Shown here piece after piece: positions 1 to 8,961 of a stretch of DNA of 64,000 bases. Position numbers and translations under genes: made by a program. The notes beneath the pieces are model-generated. The model had not been told where the DNA came from. It searched no databases and saw nothing but the letters and a program-made list of their open reading frames with translations. The DNA comes from Sandaracinaceae bacterium (GTDB lineage Bacteria > Myxococcota_A > Polyangia > Polyangiales > JADJQN01): contig JADJQN010000003.1 in assembly GCA_016712745.1 (NCBI GenBank), positions 682,001 through 746,000 on the forward strand, in the 5' to 3' direction. Each line of letters starts with the position of its first letter. Within the stretch, counting starts at the first letter, position 1.

Positions 1-13
1 CGCCGTCGCAAGG

Positions 14-823
14 TCAGAGGCGGCGGTGTTTTAGACTCGGCAGCGATTGCCGGATGCGAGTGACGACTTCATCATCGATAAACGCGGCCGCAAAGCCCTC
101 GCCTTCGCCGCATTCGGCGAGCACTACGCCCCACGGATCGACGATGAGTGCGTGGCCGTACGAGGCGCGTGACCCAAAGTGTTTGCCCGTTTGCGCTGCC
201 GCCAGGACGTAGCACTGCGACTCGATCGCGCGTGCGCGCAGAAGCACGTGCCAGTGATCTTTCCCAGTGGTCGCGGTGAATGCCGCCGGGATGGCGAGTG
301 CGATGGCGCCTTGATCAACGAGCTTGCGATAGAGCTCGGGGAAGCGAACGTCGTAGCACACGGAGAGGCCGAGCTTGCCAAAGCTTGCGTCCGTCGTGAC
401 GGGTGTCTCGCCGGCTTCCACCGTCGATGACTCGGTGAGCTGAGTTCCGTCGGGCAAGTCCACGTCGAAGAGATGAATCTTCCGATAGATCGATTTTACC
501 GAACCGTCGGCGGCGACGTGCACGCACGCGTTGCGCACCTTTCCTGGCGCGGACCCTTTTTCCCAAAACCCGCCAAGCACCAACTCGACGCCGAGCTCTT
601 TTGCCCACGCGACGCAGCGCGCAAGCACGGGCCCACCGGCCGGCAACGTTTCGGCCAGCGCGAGCTTCTCTTGCTCGGGTCCAAGAAACGCAAAGCACTC
701 GGGAAGCATAACTAGCTTCGCGCCGTCGGCCGCGGCCTCGCGAACCAAGCGCTCGGCGGCGCTCAGGTTCTTCGCAAGATCGGGAATCGAGCACATCTGA
801 ACTACGGCAACCTTGGTACGCAT
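14..823 (-). CDS. Nitrilase-superfamily carbon-nitrogen hydrolase (omega-amidase/Nit-like)
   Basis: 269-residue cytoplasmic amidohydrolase of the carbon-nitrogen hydrolase superfamily, full length for the Nit1/Nit2-like branch. The catalytic Glu-Lys-Cys triad is visible as E42 in MLPECF, K115 in YRKIHLFD and C156 in SVCYDVRFPELYR. The RKIHLFDVD and YDVRFPELYR blocks are typical of enzymes that hydrolyse small omega-amides such as deaminated glutathione or alpha-ketoglutaramate; that substrate is inferred from family resemblance. It has no signal peptide or membrane segment. It diverges from purE with about 55 bases between the start codons, so the two promoters share one short region. The stop TGA is near the window edge and the gene is complete. 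Confidence 0.9.
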   Translation of the reverse strand: MRTKVAVVQMCSIPDLAKNLSAAERLVREAAADGAKLVMLPECFAFLGPEQEKLALAETLPAGGPVLARCVAWAKELGVELVLGGFWEKGSAPGKVRNACVHVAADGSVKSIYRKIHLFDVDLPDGTQLTESSTVEAGETPVTTDASFGKLGLSVCYDVRFPELYRKLVDQGAIALAIPAAFTATTGKDHWHVLLRARAIESQCYVLAAAQTGKHFGSRASYGHALIVDPWGVVLAECGEGEGFAAAFIDDEVVTRIRQSLPSLKHRRL

Positions 824-878
824 CGCTCTTTAGTAGCACTGTGCACGTCCGCGCAAAAGCGTGTGGTATGCTCGCCGC

Positions 879-1370
879 ATGTCAGCGCTCGTGGGCATCG
901 TGATGGGTTCCAAATCCGATTGGGAAACGATGGAGCACACGCAAAAGACGCTCGATGCGTTGGGCGTGGCAAATGAGGTGCGCATCGTCTCAGCGCACCG
1001 CACCCCCGATCAACTCTTCGAGTACGCAAGCACCGCAATCACGCGCGGGCTCGAGGTCATCATCGCTGGCGCAGGAGGAGCTGCTCACTTACCCGGCATG
1101 ATCGCGGCGAAGACTTCACTGCCCGTGCTCGGCGTCCCGGTCGAATCCAAAGTTCTGCGCGGCGTCGATTCGCTGCTCTCGATTGTGCAGATGCCGGCGG
1201 GAATCCCCGTGGGCACGCTCGCCATCGGCAAAGCGGGCGCCATCAATGCCGCGCTCCTGGCGGCGTCAATGCTTGGGAGCAAACATCCGTCGATACGCGC
1301 CGCCGTCGAACGCTATCGCGAAGAGCAAACTTCGGCTGTTCTCGCTACGCCCGATCCTCGATACACATGA
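879..1370 (+). CDS. purE: N5-carboxyaminoimidazole ribonucleotide mutase
   Basis: 163-residue class I PurE, which converts N5-CAIR to CAIR in purine biosynthesis. The N-terminus VGIVMGSKSDWETM and the later SAHRTPD and AGAGGAAHLPG blocks are the family signature around the active-site histidine and substrate phosphate. An in-frame GTG at 861 would add six residues (MWYARR), but the ATG at 879 puts the family's usual N-terminus directly at the first beta strand, so I chose it. The gene ends in an ATGA overlap with purK, the partner that makes its substrate, so the two are translationally coupled. Confidence 0.95.
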   Translation: MSALVGIVMGSKSDWETMEHTQKTLDALGVANEVRIVSAHRTPDQLFEYASTAITRGLEVIIAGAGGAAHLPGMIAAKTSLPVLGVPVESKVLRGVDSLLSIVQMPAGIPVGTLAIGKAGAINAALLAASMLGSKHPSIRAAVERYREEQTSAVLATPDPRYT

Positions 1371-2479
1371 AGGTCGGGATTCTCGGTGGGGGGCAGTTGG
1401 CGCAAATGCTTGCGCAAGCCGGCAACGCACTTGGCGTTGAAACCACGTTCGTTGACCCAGGGAAAAACGCGCCCGCAGCGCGTTACGCTACGCAGATTCG
1501 CGCCGCCTACGATGACTTGGATGCGCTTGCGCAACTTGCGGCGTCTGTCGATGTCGTGACGTACGAGTTCGAGAACGTTCCCGAAATCGCCGCAACGATG
1601 CTTGCGAAGCACGTTCATCTGCGACCGTTGCCAATCGCACTTTCGACATCGCAGGACCGGCTCACAGAAAAAACCATGTTCGCATCGCTCGGCATTCCGA
1701 CCGCGCCATTTCAACCCGTCGCGAGCGCCGCTGACCTTGAAGCCGCGGTTCGCGCGGTGGGTCTGCCGGCAGTGCTCAAGACGCGTCGCATGGGCTACGA
1801 CGGAAAAGGACAGCTTGTCCTGCGCGGCGCCGCCGACGTACCGGGCGCGTTCGAAAAGCTCGGTTCGGTTCCATGCATCCTCGAAGGGTTCGTGCGTTTC
1901 GAGCGGGAGCTTAGCTTGGTTTGCGTACGGGGCCGTGACGGCGAGACGCGCTTCTATCCGCTGACGCAGACTATTCACGAAGGCGGCATTTTGCGCATGA
2001 CCGTGTCTCCTGCGCCGCGCCTCGACGACGAGCTCACAAAAAAGGCCCAAGAGTACGGAGAGCGCGTGCTTCGTCACCTCTACTATGTAGGCGTTCTTGC
2101 TCTTGAGCTATTCGAGGAGAGCGGCAATCTGCGCGCGAACGAAATCGCGCCGCGTGTGCACAACTCCGGGCACTGGACGATAGAAGGTGCGCACACGAGC
2201 CAATTCGAGAATCACATGCGGGCGATCGCGGAGATGCCCTTGGGTGATACGGGCGCAAAAGCGACCACCGTGTCGATCAACCTGCTTGGCGATTCGCCGG
2301 CGCTGGAAGAAATGAACGCGGTTGTTGGCGCACACGCGCATCTCTACGGAAAGACAGCCGCGCCGCTGCGCAAAGTCGGCCACGTGACGATTCTCGACGA
2401 TGGAAGCGGCGCATTCGACGAGCGCGTCGAGCGATTGCGCGACCTCGTGGCGCGCGCCACCGCCGCCGTTTCGGCATAA
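1367..2479 (+). CDS. purK: N5-carboxyaminoimidazole ribonucleotide synthase
   Basis: 370-residue ATP-grasp enzyme that carboxylates AIR with bicarbonate and ATP to make N5-CAIR, passed on to PurE. It opens with the family hallmark GILGGGQLAQM (residues 4-14). Further blocks include TYEFENVP, LKTRRMGYDGKGQ (ATP-binding) and the C-terminal ATP-grasp/Mg site ELFEESGNLRANEIAPRVHNSGHWT. Length is normal for the family. The ATG lies in the ATGA overlap with purE. It is convergent with rodA, separated by four bases, so no room remains for a separate intergenic terminator. Confidence 0.95.
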   Translation: MKVGILGGGQLAQMLAQAGNALGVETTFVDPGKNAPAARYATQIRAAYDDLDALAQLAASVDVVTYEFENVPEIAATMLAKHVHLRPLPIALSTSQDRLTEKTMFASLGIPTAPFQPVASAADLEAAVRAVGLPAVLKTRRMGYDGKGQLVLRGAADVPGAFEKLGSVPCILEGFVRFERELSLVCVRGRDGETRFYPLTQTIHEGGILRMTVSPAPRLDDELTKKAQEYGERVLRHLYYVGVLALELFEESGNLRANEIAPRVHNSGHWTIEGAHTSQFENHMRAIAEMPLGDTGAKATTVSINLLGDSPALEEMNAVVGAHAHLYGKTAAPLRKVGHVTILDDGSGAFDERVERLRDLVARATAAVSA

Positions 2480-2483
2480 CCAC

Positions 2484-3602
2484 CTAAAAGTGGAAGCGGC
2501 GCATCGAGATGTTCATCAGAAAGCCGACGCCGGTCATGGTCGTTAGTACGCTCGAACCGCCGTACGAGAAGAGCGGCAACGTAACGCCAACGACCGGCAA
2601 CATGCCCATGACCATTCCGATGTTGATCACCGTCTGCCAGAAAAACATCGCCGAGACGCCGACCGCGAGCACTGCACCGAAACGATCCTTGGCTTGCGAC
2701 GCAATCTTCAAGCCCCACACCGTCAAAAAGAGGTAGAGCCCAAGCAGCAACAACACGCCGGCGAAGCCGTGCTCTTCCGCCCAAACGGCAAAGGGAAAAT
2801 CGCTGTGTGAGTCCGGTAGAAAGTGGTGCTGGTTCTGCGTGCCGCGCAAAAAACCCTTGCCCCAAAAGCCGCCGCTGCCAATCGCCACCATCGACTGATG
2901 GGCGTGCCAACCGGAATCGAGCAGGTTCTGCTGCGAATCTCCGCGCAGCTGATACCAAAACGATTCGAAGCGCTCGCGCTGATAGTCTTTGAGCAAGTAT
3001 GTCCACGTAAGCGGGGCGCTCACGACGAAAGCGCCGACCAGGAGTAGCAGCGAGCGCAACTTCAATTGGGTGAGCACCATGATGGTGCCGAAGATGAAGG
3101 CCAGCATGGTCGCCGTGCCCAAATCCGGTTGCTTCAGGATGAGCGCCATCGGCAGCGCCAAGATCGCGAAAGGCACGACCAGATCCTTTAGAGTGCGGCC
3201 TTCTGTCTTTGGATCGTTGTGCAGATATTTCGCAAGCGCAATGATGATGAAGATTTTCATCAACTCGCTTGGCTGCAGCGAAAAAGACCCAATGGGGATC
3301 CACCTTTGCGAGCCGCGAATATTGCGAGCGAGCAAGAAGACTAGGAGCAGAAGCACAATGCCGACGCCATATGCCGTCCACGCGTGACGCTCCAAAAAGC
3401 GGTAGTCGATGGCCACCACGAGCACCGCGACAGCGGAGCCCAGCGTGAGCCAGTAGATCTGCTGAATGTACATGTCCGTAAACGCGGGACCCGCGGCGCT
3501 CGTGGCGCTGTACAAGTTGGTCACGCCGATCACCGCGATGGCGGCAACTGTTACAAAGAGAGGCCAGTCAAACTGGTCGCGTAAGCCGCGTGCGATCGCC
3601 AT
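2484..3602 (-). CDS. rodA: Rod shape-determining peptidoglycan polymerase RodA (SEDS family)
   Basis: 372-residue SEDS-family membrane glycosyltransferase that works with PBP2 (the gene just upstream) in lateral-wall synthesis. About ten hydrophobic segments are visible. Conserved SEDS blocks include the region with QPSELMKI, KQPDLGTA, the long extracytoplasmic loop after DYQRERF, and the C-terminal GVTLPLFSYGGSSVL. The open frame extends 70 residues further upstream, but that part is a shadow of mrdA. The ATG at 3602 shares one base with the mrdA stop (TGATG), a classic coupled start. It is the last gene of the mreBCD-mrdA-rodA operon. Confidence 0.95.
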   Translation of the reverse strand: MAIARGLRDQFDWPLFVTVAAIAVIGVTNLYSATSAAGPAFTDMYIQQIYWLTLGSAVAVLVVAIDYRFLERHAWTAYGVGIVLLLLVFLLARNIRGSQRWIPIGSFSLQPSELMKIFIIIALAKYLHNDPKTEGRTLKDLVVPFAILALPMALILKQPDLGTATMLAFIFGTIMVLTQLKLRSLLLLVGAFVVSAPLTWTYLLKDYQRERFESFWYQLRGDSQQNLLDSGWHAHQSMVAIGSGGFWGKGFLRGTQNQHHFLPDSHSDFPFAVWAEEHGFAGVLLLLGLYLFLTVWGLKIASQAKDRFGAVLAVGVSAMFFWQTVINIGMVMGMLPVVGVTLPLFSYGGSSVLTTMTGVGFLMNISMRRFHF

Positions 3603-5521
3603 CAGTGGGCTCCCGCGCCAGGGCGACGACTCGTACGTACCGGCTGCGCAACCGCATGCGGCGCTGCGTGAGCCGGCATGCCACCGCCCAGATACTCTTG
3701 CAAGATCTGCAACGCGATTGGCGCCGCCGTGCGACCACCACCACCGCCATGCTCGACGATGACGACGATAACCACTTCCGGGTCGCCGGCTGGCGCAAAT
3801 CCCGCAAACCACGCATTGCTTCGGCTCAAGTAGTCCGTGTTGCGCGGATCTTCGTCTTCGCGCGCTACATGTCGCGCCACCTGCGCAGTTCCGGTCTTCC
3901 CGGCCATCGGAACACCGTCGAGAATGCGCGCGTCGTACGCGGTGCCGAGAGGATCATTCACAACGCCGTAGAGGCCATCGATCACGTAGGTGAGGTTCTC
4001 ACGCGGTACGTTCACGCGACGTCGAACGCGCGGAGCAAAATCCTCGGCCTGCTGTCCATCGGGCGAGGCCACCTGCTCGACGAGCTGTGGATAGTAGAGC
4101 GTGCCGCCGTTCGCGATCGCGGCGTACGCCATCGCCAGCTGCATCACTGTCACCTTGGCGTTGCCCTGGCCGATGCCTTCGTTGAGCGTAAAGCCGCCGC
4201 GGAACTGATTGCCATACCGACGCGCGTACCAAGCGTAGTCGGGGATTTCACCGCGCGACTCGGTGTTGATGCCGATGCCGGTGGGCTCACCCAGACCAAA
4301 GTCACGCGCGTATCGACTCAGGCGATCCAGGCCAACCTGACGCGCCAAATCGTAGAAGTAGACGTTGCACGATTGAACCAAGGCGCGACGCATGTCGGTG
4401 TCGCCATGCCCGCGCAGCTCGCTGCACAAGAAGCGTCGACCACCAAACTCATAGTAGCCGGGGCAATCGAGATGATTCGCCGGTGTGAGGATGCTGTCGC
4501 CCAGAGCCGCGAGAGCACCGAACACTTTGAACGTCGACGCTGGGTAGTAGGTTTCGTAGATCGTCTTGTCGATCAATGGGCGAAATTGATTGTCGCGAAT
4601 CTCAGCGGCGCGTTCTTCCGTAAGGCGCCCTGACATCTCGTTCAGATCGTAGGAAGGCTTGCTGTACAAGGCGCGCACGCTGCCCGTGTGCACGTCTACG
4701 ACGACCGCAGCTCCGGCGGGCTGACTGCGAAACGCGCGCTCGATCGTGCGCATCAGCTCCATGTCGAGCGTGAGCTTAATGTCCCGCCCCGGCACAGGCT
4801 CGACGCGCGTCTCAGTGCCTGGCGAATTACCATGACTGCGACCACGCACGTCCACGAGAACGCGACGATAGCCGCGCCGACCGCGCAGATACCCTTCCCA
4901 GGCTTTCTCAAGACCGCTACGGCCGATTGTGTCGCCCGCGCGGTAGCCCTGCCCTGGCAAGCGGGCAAGGTCGTCCGCATTGATTTCGTTGAGATAGCCG
5001 ATCGCATGCGCCGCGAGCGAACCGAAGGGATACGTACGTACTGGTACGGCAACCACGTCGACGCCCGGCAGCTCTGTTTGATGGGTCTCGAGCGCCGCTA
5101 GCTGATCGCGGGTGACATCCGAGAACATCTCGATCTGATGCGTGCGCCGTCGATCGGGAACAGTTTCCAGACGGTGGCGAAACTCGTCGCGCTGAGCGGC
5201 GGTCAGTCCCATCAACGTCGCGATGCGCTGCACATCGCGATCCATATCGATCAACTGCGGCGTGATGAAGACGTTGTAGGCCGGACGATTGGCAGCAACG
5301 ACGCGTCCGTGATCATCGCGAATCACGCCGCGTGTCGCCGGAAGCACGATCGTTTTGGTGATATTTTCCACGGCGACGCCCGACCAACGCCGGTACTCGA
5401 GCACTTCCATCTGGAAGGCGCGCACCACGAGCACTCCGAAAAACAACACCGCGACCAGCGCCATCCATTTGTAGCGCTTGCGAAACTCGCCTACCTCACG
5501 ACGCTGTGAGATCAGATTCAC
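3602..5521 (-). CDS. mrdA: Penicillin-binding protein 2 (rod-complex transpeptidase)
   Basis: 639-residue class B penicillin-binding protein, the D,D-transpeptidase of the elongation machinery. One N-terminal membrane anchor (residues about 20-36) is followed by the PBP dimerisation domain and the transpeptidase domain. All three catalytic motifs are present: SxxK as S329-T-F-K332, SxN as S384-C-N386, and KTGT at 542-545 in AGKTGTAQ. It starts at GTG 5521, overlapping the mreD stop as GTGA, and ends in a one-base overlap with rodA. The length matches known PBP2 proteins. The order mreD-mrdA-rodA confirms the role. Confidence 0.95.
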   Translation of the reverse strand: MNLISQRREVGEFRKRYKWMALVAVLFFGVLVVRAFQMEVLEYRRWSGVAVENITKTIVLPATRGVIRDDHGRVVAANRPAYNVFITPQLIDMDRDVQRIATLMGLTAAQRDEFRHRLETVPDRRRTHQIEMFSDVTRDQLAALETHQTELPGVDVVAVPVRTYPFGSLAAHAIGYLNEINADDLARLPGQGYRAGDTIGRSGLEKAWEGYLRGRRGYRRVLVDVRGRSHGNSPGTETRVEPVPGRDIKLTLDMELMRTIERAFRSQPAGAAVVVDVHTGSVRALYSKPSYDLNEMSGRLTEERAAEIRDNQFRPLIDKTIYETYYPASTFKVFGALAALGDSILTPANHLDCPGYYEFGGRRFLCSELRGHGDTDMRRALVQSCNVYFYDLARQVGLDRLSRYARDFGLGEPTGIGINTESRGEIPDYAWYARRYGNQFRGGFTLNEGIGQGNAKVTVMQLAMAYAAIANGGTLYYPQLVEQVASPDGQQAEDFAPRVRRRVNVPRENLTYVIDGLYGVVNDPLGTAYDARILDGVPMAGKTGTAQVARHVAREDEDPRNTDYLSRSNAWFAGFAPAGDPEVVIVVIVEHGGGGGRTAAPIALQILQEYLGGGMPAHAAPHAVAQPVRTSRRPGAGAH

Positions 5522-6048
5522 GGCGCCTGCGTTCCTTCACTCGGGCGACGGGCCGTCAACGAATCCACGCTGCGCACTGCCAAGAACACGAGCGGGGCGA
5601 GCAAGGCCGTGATGAACGCTGGAGCAAGAAGCGATTTGAACGCATCCCATGCTGAGCCTGACGGAAACGGGGGGCGCGGTTCGAAAATCGCGCGCAACGC
5701 GAGAATGGTCCCGCCCGCCAGAAGACCCACTGCGAACGTGAGACCGATTTGAAATAGAGGGCCGCGCAAGAAGAGCGAGAATCCTGCGCCGCGGGCTAGC
5801 AAAAAGACGGCGACCAGAACGAAGGTATGCAAGCCCATCGGGCTTCCGCCGAACGAGTCGAGCAAGTAGCCCAGCACAAATGAAAGCGCAGCGCCCCGCA
5901 CGAGCTCCACGTCTTGCGACACGCCTAGGTATATGACGACCGGCAAGAGCAGATTGGGCGTAAAGGGATGAATGGGAACAAGCGCGGTCGTCGTCGCCTC
6001 GAACACGAGGATCGTAAACCCAAAAAGTATGAGCGCGGCGTTGCGCAT
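5518..6048 (-). CDS. mreD: Rod shape-determining protein MreD
   Basis: 176-residue inner-membrane protein with about five hydrophobic helices, including the MreD-like stretch GYLLDSFGGSPMGLHTFV. It is a structural partner of MreC and PBP2 in the elongasome. The open frame runs another 300 residues upstream antiphase to mreC, but the ATG at 6048 forms a TAATG overlap with the mreC stop and begins the hydrophobic MreD N-terminus (MRNAALILFGF), so that start is chosen. The gene ends in a GTGA overlap with mrdA. Confidence 0.92.
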   Translation of the reverse strand: MRNAALILFGFTILVFEATTTALVPIHPFTPNLLLPVVIYLGVSQDVELVRGAALSFVLGYLLDSFGGSPMGLHTFVLVAVFLLARGAGFSLFLRGPLFQIGLTFAVGLLAGGTILALRAIFEPRPPFPSGSAWDAFKSLLAPAFITALLAPLVFLAVRSVDSLTARRPSEGTQAP

Positions 6049-6956
6049 TATGGCTCCACGCGACGGGTGTTCGGACGCATTCCGTGAATCGCGTTCTGCT
6101 CGGTGGTTACGCGCGACTCTTGGATGAGGATCTGCACCTCTTCGAGCTGCGAGAAGTTTACCGTTGGCTCGACCGTGACCTCTTGATAGAGACCAAACTG
6201 CCTGCGCACGACCTCTTTGACGCGCCCAACCAAAAGATTGGCCGGAAAATCGTGGCCGTGACCCGATGTGAATAGAAGGTCGCCGTTCTGTACTTCGTCC
6301 GCGAGCAACAAATACTGAAGTCGGCAGAGATAACGGTCGGTCGCGCCAGTGCCGCGTAGCACCCCGCGCGCGCCCGTGCGCTGAATCACCACGTCGAGCG
6401 CGAAACTGCTGTCCACCAGCATGAGAACGTCGCTGTAGTGCGAATGCCCCCACGTGCGGCGAATGCGGCCGACCACGCCCTCCGACGAGATCACGGGCAT
6501 GCCGGGCTGCACACGGTCGCGCTCTCCGCGGTCGAGACTGATACGAATTACACGAAAGTTCGGGGAGGTCTCTTTGCTGATGACCTGCGCGGTCAAGAGC
6601 TCCCCGCCCAACTCCTCGCGGAACTGCAACTCGTTGCGCAAGCGCTGATTCTCTTGCGCCTCGGCTTGCAAACGTTGATTGTCCTGGCGCAGGCGCGCGT
6701 TTTCGTAGCGCAGGCGTTCGTTGTCGCGTCCCACATCGACGAGATAAACGTACTGCTCGATCATGTTGGATACGCCGCGCGCAGTTTGCGTCGCGACCCA
6801 CTGAATCGGCGAGCTCACTTGCAAGACCAAGCGGTCGAGCGCGTTGGTGCGTGTCGGCTGCTTCAAATTCGCGTTCAAGAAAAAGAACGGGATCGCCAGA
6901 AGCGCGGCGACAATGGTGACTTCGCGAAATCGACGAAAGAAATTCACTGCAGACAC
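6048..6956 (-). CDS. mreC: Rod shape-determining protein MreC
   Basis: 302-residue bitopic membrane protein with an N-terminal membrane anchor (about residues 13-28), a heptad-rich coiled coil (about 70-112, rich in ENARLRQDNQRL-like repeats) and the periplasmic MreC beta domain containing GVVGRIRRTWGHSHYSDVLML. It links cytoplasmic MreB filaments with PBP2 and MreD. It is separated from mreB by 26 bases and joined to mreD by a TAATG overlap. Length and domain order are those expected. Confidence 0.95.
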   Translation of the reverse strand: MSAVNFFRRFREVTIVAALLAIPFFFLNANLKQPTRTNALDRLVLQVSSPIQWVATQTARGVSNMIEQYVYLVDVGRDNERLRYENARLRQDNQRLQAEAQENQRLRNELQFREELGGELLTAQVISKETSPNFRVIRISLDRGERDRVQPGMPVISSEGVVGRIRRTWGHSHYSDVLMLVDSSFALDVVIQRTGARGVLRGTGATDRYLCRLQYLLLADEVQNGDLLFTSGHGHDFPANLLVGRVKEVVRRQFGLYQEVTVEPTVNFSQLEEVQILIQESRVTTEQNAIHGMRPNTRRVEP

Positions 6957-6982
6957 CTGTCACAGCGCGCAGCCATAAGCTG

Positions 6983-8017
6983 CTAGCTGATGGTGACTTC
7001 CTTCAACAGATCGAGATGGTCGAGCGTTTTGCCCGAGCCAAGCACGACCGCCGAAATAGGATCGTCGCACACCATCACCGGCAAGCCGGTCTCTTCGCGC
7101 AGAAGCACGTCGAGATTGCGCAAAAGTGCGCCTCCGCCCGTCAGCACGATGCCCTTGTCTACGATATCCGCGGAAAGCTCCGGCGGAGTGCGTTCGAGCG
7201 CCACCATCACCGCTTCGACAATCGCGTTGATCGGCTCGCTGAGCGCGTCACGAATCTCATCGCTGTTCACGAGGACCGTCTTCGGAATGCCCGCGACGAG
7301 ATCTCGTCCCTTCACTTCCATCGTCTCGACTGTTTCGCCCGCGTACGCATTGCCGATCGTGCACTTCACGCGCTCCGCCGACTGCTCACCGATGAGCAAG
7401 TTATACTTGCGCTTCATGTAGGCAATGATCGCCTCATCCATCTTGTCGCCGCCGACGCGCACTGACTGCGAGTACACAATACCGGCGAGCGAGATAACAG
7501 CGACTTCGGTCGTGCCCCCACCGATGTCGACAACCATGTTGCCGCTCGGCTCCGTAATCGGAAGGCCCGCACCAATCGCAGCGGCCATTGGCTCTTCGAT
7601 CAGGAAGACTTCACGTGCGCCAGCGCTCTCCGCTGACTCTTTGACTGCACGCTTTTCAACTTCGGTGATGCCGAAGGGCACGCAGATGATGATGCGTGGC
7701 TTCACCAAGGTGCGACGGTTGTGGGCGCGCGAGATGAAGTAGCGAAGCATCGCTTCGGTGATTTCGAAATCGGCAATGACGCCGTCGCGAAGCGGGCGAA
7801 CCGCTTGGATGTTGCCGGGGGTACGGCCGAGCATCTCTTTGGCCTCTTTGCCGACGGCCAAAACCTTTTTGCCGCCGCGTTCATCCCGCTGGACGGCCAC
7901 GACGGACGGCTCGCACGAGACAATGCCCTTGCCCTTCACGTAGATAAGGGTCGTAGCTGTGCCCAAGTCGATCGCGAGATCGTTTGAGAAAAGCCCGTAG
8001 AGCCAATCAAAAATCAT
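6983..8017 (-). CDS. mreB: Actin-like rod shape protein MreB
   Basis: 344-residue bacterial actin homologue that forms membrane-associated filaments directing cell-wall insertion. The actin-fold nucleotide motifs are clear: phosphate 1 DLGTATTLIYVKGKGIV near residues 17-33, and phosphate 2 VDIGGGTTEVAVISL in the middle. The amphipathic N-terminal stretch MIFDWLYGLFSND is typical of MreB membrane binding. The ATG at 8017 follows a GAGG ribosome-binding site (TTGAGGATCG). It is the first gene of the five-gene shape operon and diverges from the sigma-factor gene at 8186 across about 170 bases that should hold both promoters. Confidence 0.96.
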   Translation of the reverse strand: MIFDWLYGLFSNDLAIDLGTATTLIYVKGKGIVSCEPSVVAVQRDERGGKKVLAVGKEAKEMLGRTPGNIQAVRPLRDGVIADFEITEAMLRYFISRAHNRRTLVKPRIIICVPFGITEVEKRAVKESAESAGAREVFLIEEPMAAAIGAGLPITEPSGNMVVDIGGGTTEVAVISLAGIVYSQSVRVGGDKMDEAIIAYMKRKYNLLIGEQSAERVKCTIGNAYAGETVETMEVKGRDLVAGIPKTVLVNSDEIRDALSEPINAIVEAVMVALERTPPELSADIVDKGIVLTGGGALLRNLDVLLREETGLPVMVCDDPISAVVLGSGKTLDHLDLLKEVTIS

Positions 8018-8185
8018 CGATCCTCAACACCCTTGGAAAACGAGAAACTTCCCCAAATCGCCCGCGTGACCAGAAACTATTCGGAATCACAGAGCTTTCG
8101 GCTAAGAAATCGTCAAGAAAGCGATCGTAAGTAACAGATCATTCGGCAAGCGGCAAGGCGAGCTCCCGCGTGTTATGGATCGGAC

Positions 8186-8755
8186 GTGCCCACGATGGAA
8201 CATGCGCAGCCGCTGGCAGCCGTCCTGCTGAAGGAGAAGGCGTCGCCGCTCACCCCCGACGCAATTCGGCAGATCGAGCCGGTTTTGATGGGTTTCGCCT
8301 ATCGCGCAGTCCGGCGCGAGGACCTGGCTCGCGATCTGATCCAAGAAACCTTCGTCGCGGCGATTGAGGCGCTGCCCTCCTTTGAAGGCCGGTCCACGTT
8401 GCGAACGTGGATGGTCGGCATCCTCTCCCGCAAAATCATCGACCACTACCGCCGCACGCGCCGAGAAGTTTTGACCGATGTACTGCCCGAGCCAGAGCAA
8501 GTCGGCGAGTTCGGTCCTCAGCACACGCGCCAACCCGACGCGCAGATCGACCCGCAAATGGCAATGCGCATTGTGGACGAGTCCCTCGGAACTCTGAGCG
8601 AGCTCGAGCGCATGTCCGTGCTGCTGTGCGACGTAGAGCAGCTCGATCGTGAAGAAGTGTGTAACGCGATGAACGTGCAGCCGACACACCTTCGCGTCCT
8701 GCTTCACCGTGGTCGTAACAAACTCCGCAAGGCGCTTGAACATGCTGGCATGTAA
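8186..8755 (+). CDS. RNA polymerase ECF-type sigma factor
   Basis: 189-residue sigma-70-family protein with region 2 (RAVRREDLARDLIQETFVAA through STLRTWMVGILSRKIIDHYRR) and a C-terminal region 4 (LSELERMSVLLCDVEQLDREEVCNAM then THLRVLLHRGRNKLRKAL). No region 3 is apparent, so it is an alternative ECF-type factor. The start is GTG 8186 (MPTMEH) or ATG 8195, only three residues shorter. Its 3' end overlaps the next gene, a small zinc-binding anti-sigma-like protein, by 14 bases, a typical sigma/anti-sigma arrangement. The regulon is unknown. Confidence 0.88.
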   Translation: MPTMEHAQPLAAVLLKEKASPLTPDAIRQIEPVLMGFAYRAVRREDLARDLIQETFVAAIEALPSFEGRSTLRTWMVGILSRKIIDHYRRTRREVLTDVLPEPEQVGEFGPQHTRQPDAQIDPQMAMRIVDESLGTLSELERMSVLLCDVEQLDREEVCNAMNVQPTHLRVLLHRGRNKLRKALEHAGM

Positions 8756-8960
8756 GCACATACACGAGAGGCTGAACGAAGCGCATGACGGAGAGCTCTC
8801 TCCTCTGCGCCGCATGCTCCTTCGTTTGCATTTGTGGATTTGTTCGCCCTGTCGAAACGCCGATTGCTCGATGAAAGCCACGTTCAAGGCATTGCGCGGC
8901 TTGCGCGATTGCCCGCCTTTCAAGGCTGACGTGACATCGCCCGAGAAGCCTACCGAGTAG
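8742..8960 (+). CDS. Small zinc-finger anti-sigma-like protein (ZAS)
   Basis: 72-residue protein carrying the zinc anti-sigma motif H-x3-C-x2-C in LHLWICSPCRN, with further His and Cys residues near the N-terminus (ACKHIHERLNEAHDGELS). The ATG at 8742 is preferred over the upstream GTG at 8709 because it begins at the usual ZAS N-terminus and overlaps the sigma-factor stop by 14 bases. The upstream neighbour is therefore its probable binding partner. No transmembrane segment is present, so it would act in the cytoplasm, possibly as a redox- or zinc-responsive switch as in RsrA/ChrR proteins. That response is inferred. Confidence 0.75.
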   Translation: MLACKHIHERLNEAHDGELSPLRRMLLRLHLWICSPCRNADCSMKATFKALRGLRDCPPFKADVTSPEKPTE

Positions 8961-8961
8961 T

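Noticed and set aside
5518..6963. A 481-residue protein containing MreD
   Set aside because: Only the last 176 residues are MreD; the first 305 are the antiphase shadow of mreC, and the TAATG overlap fixes the real start.
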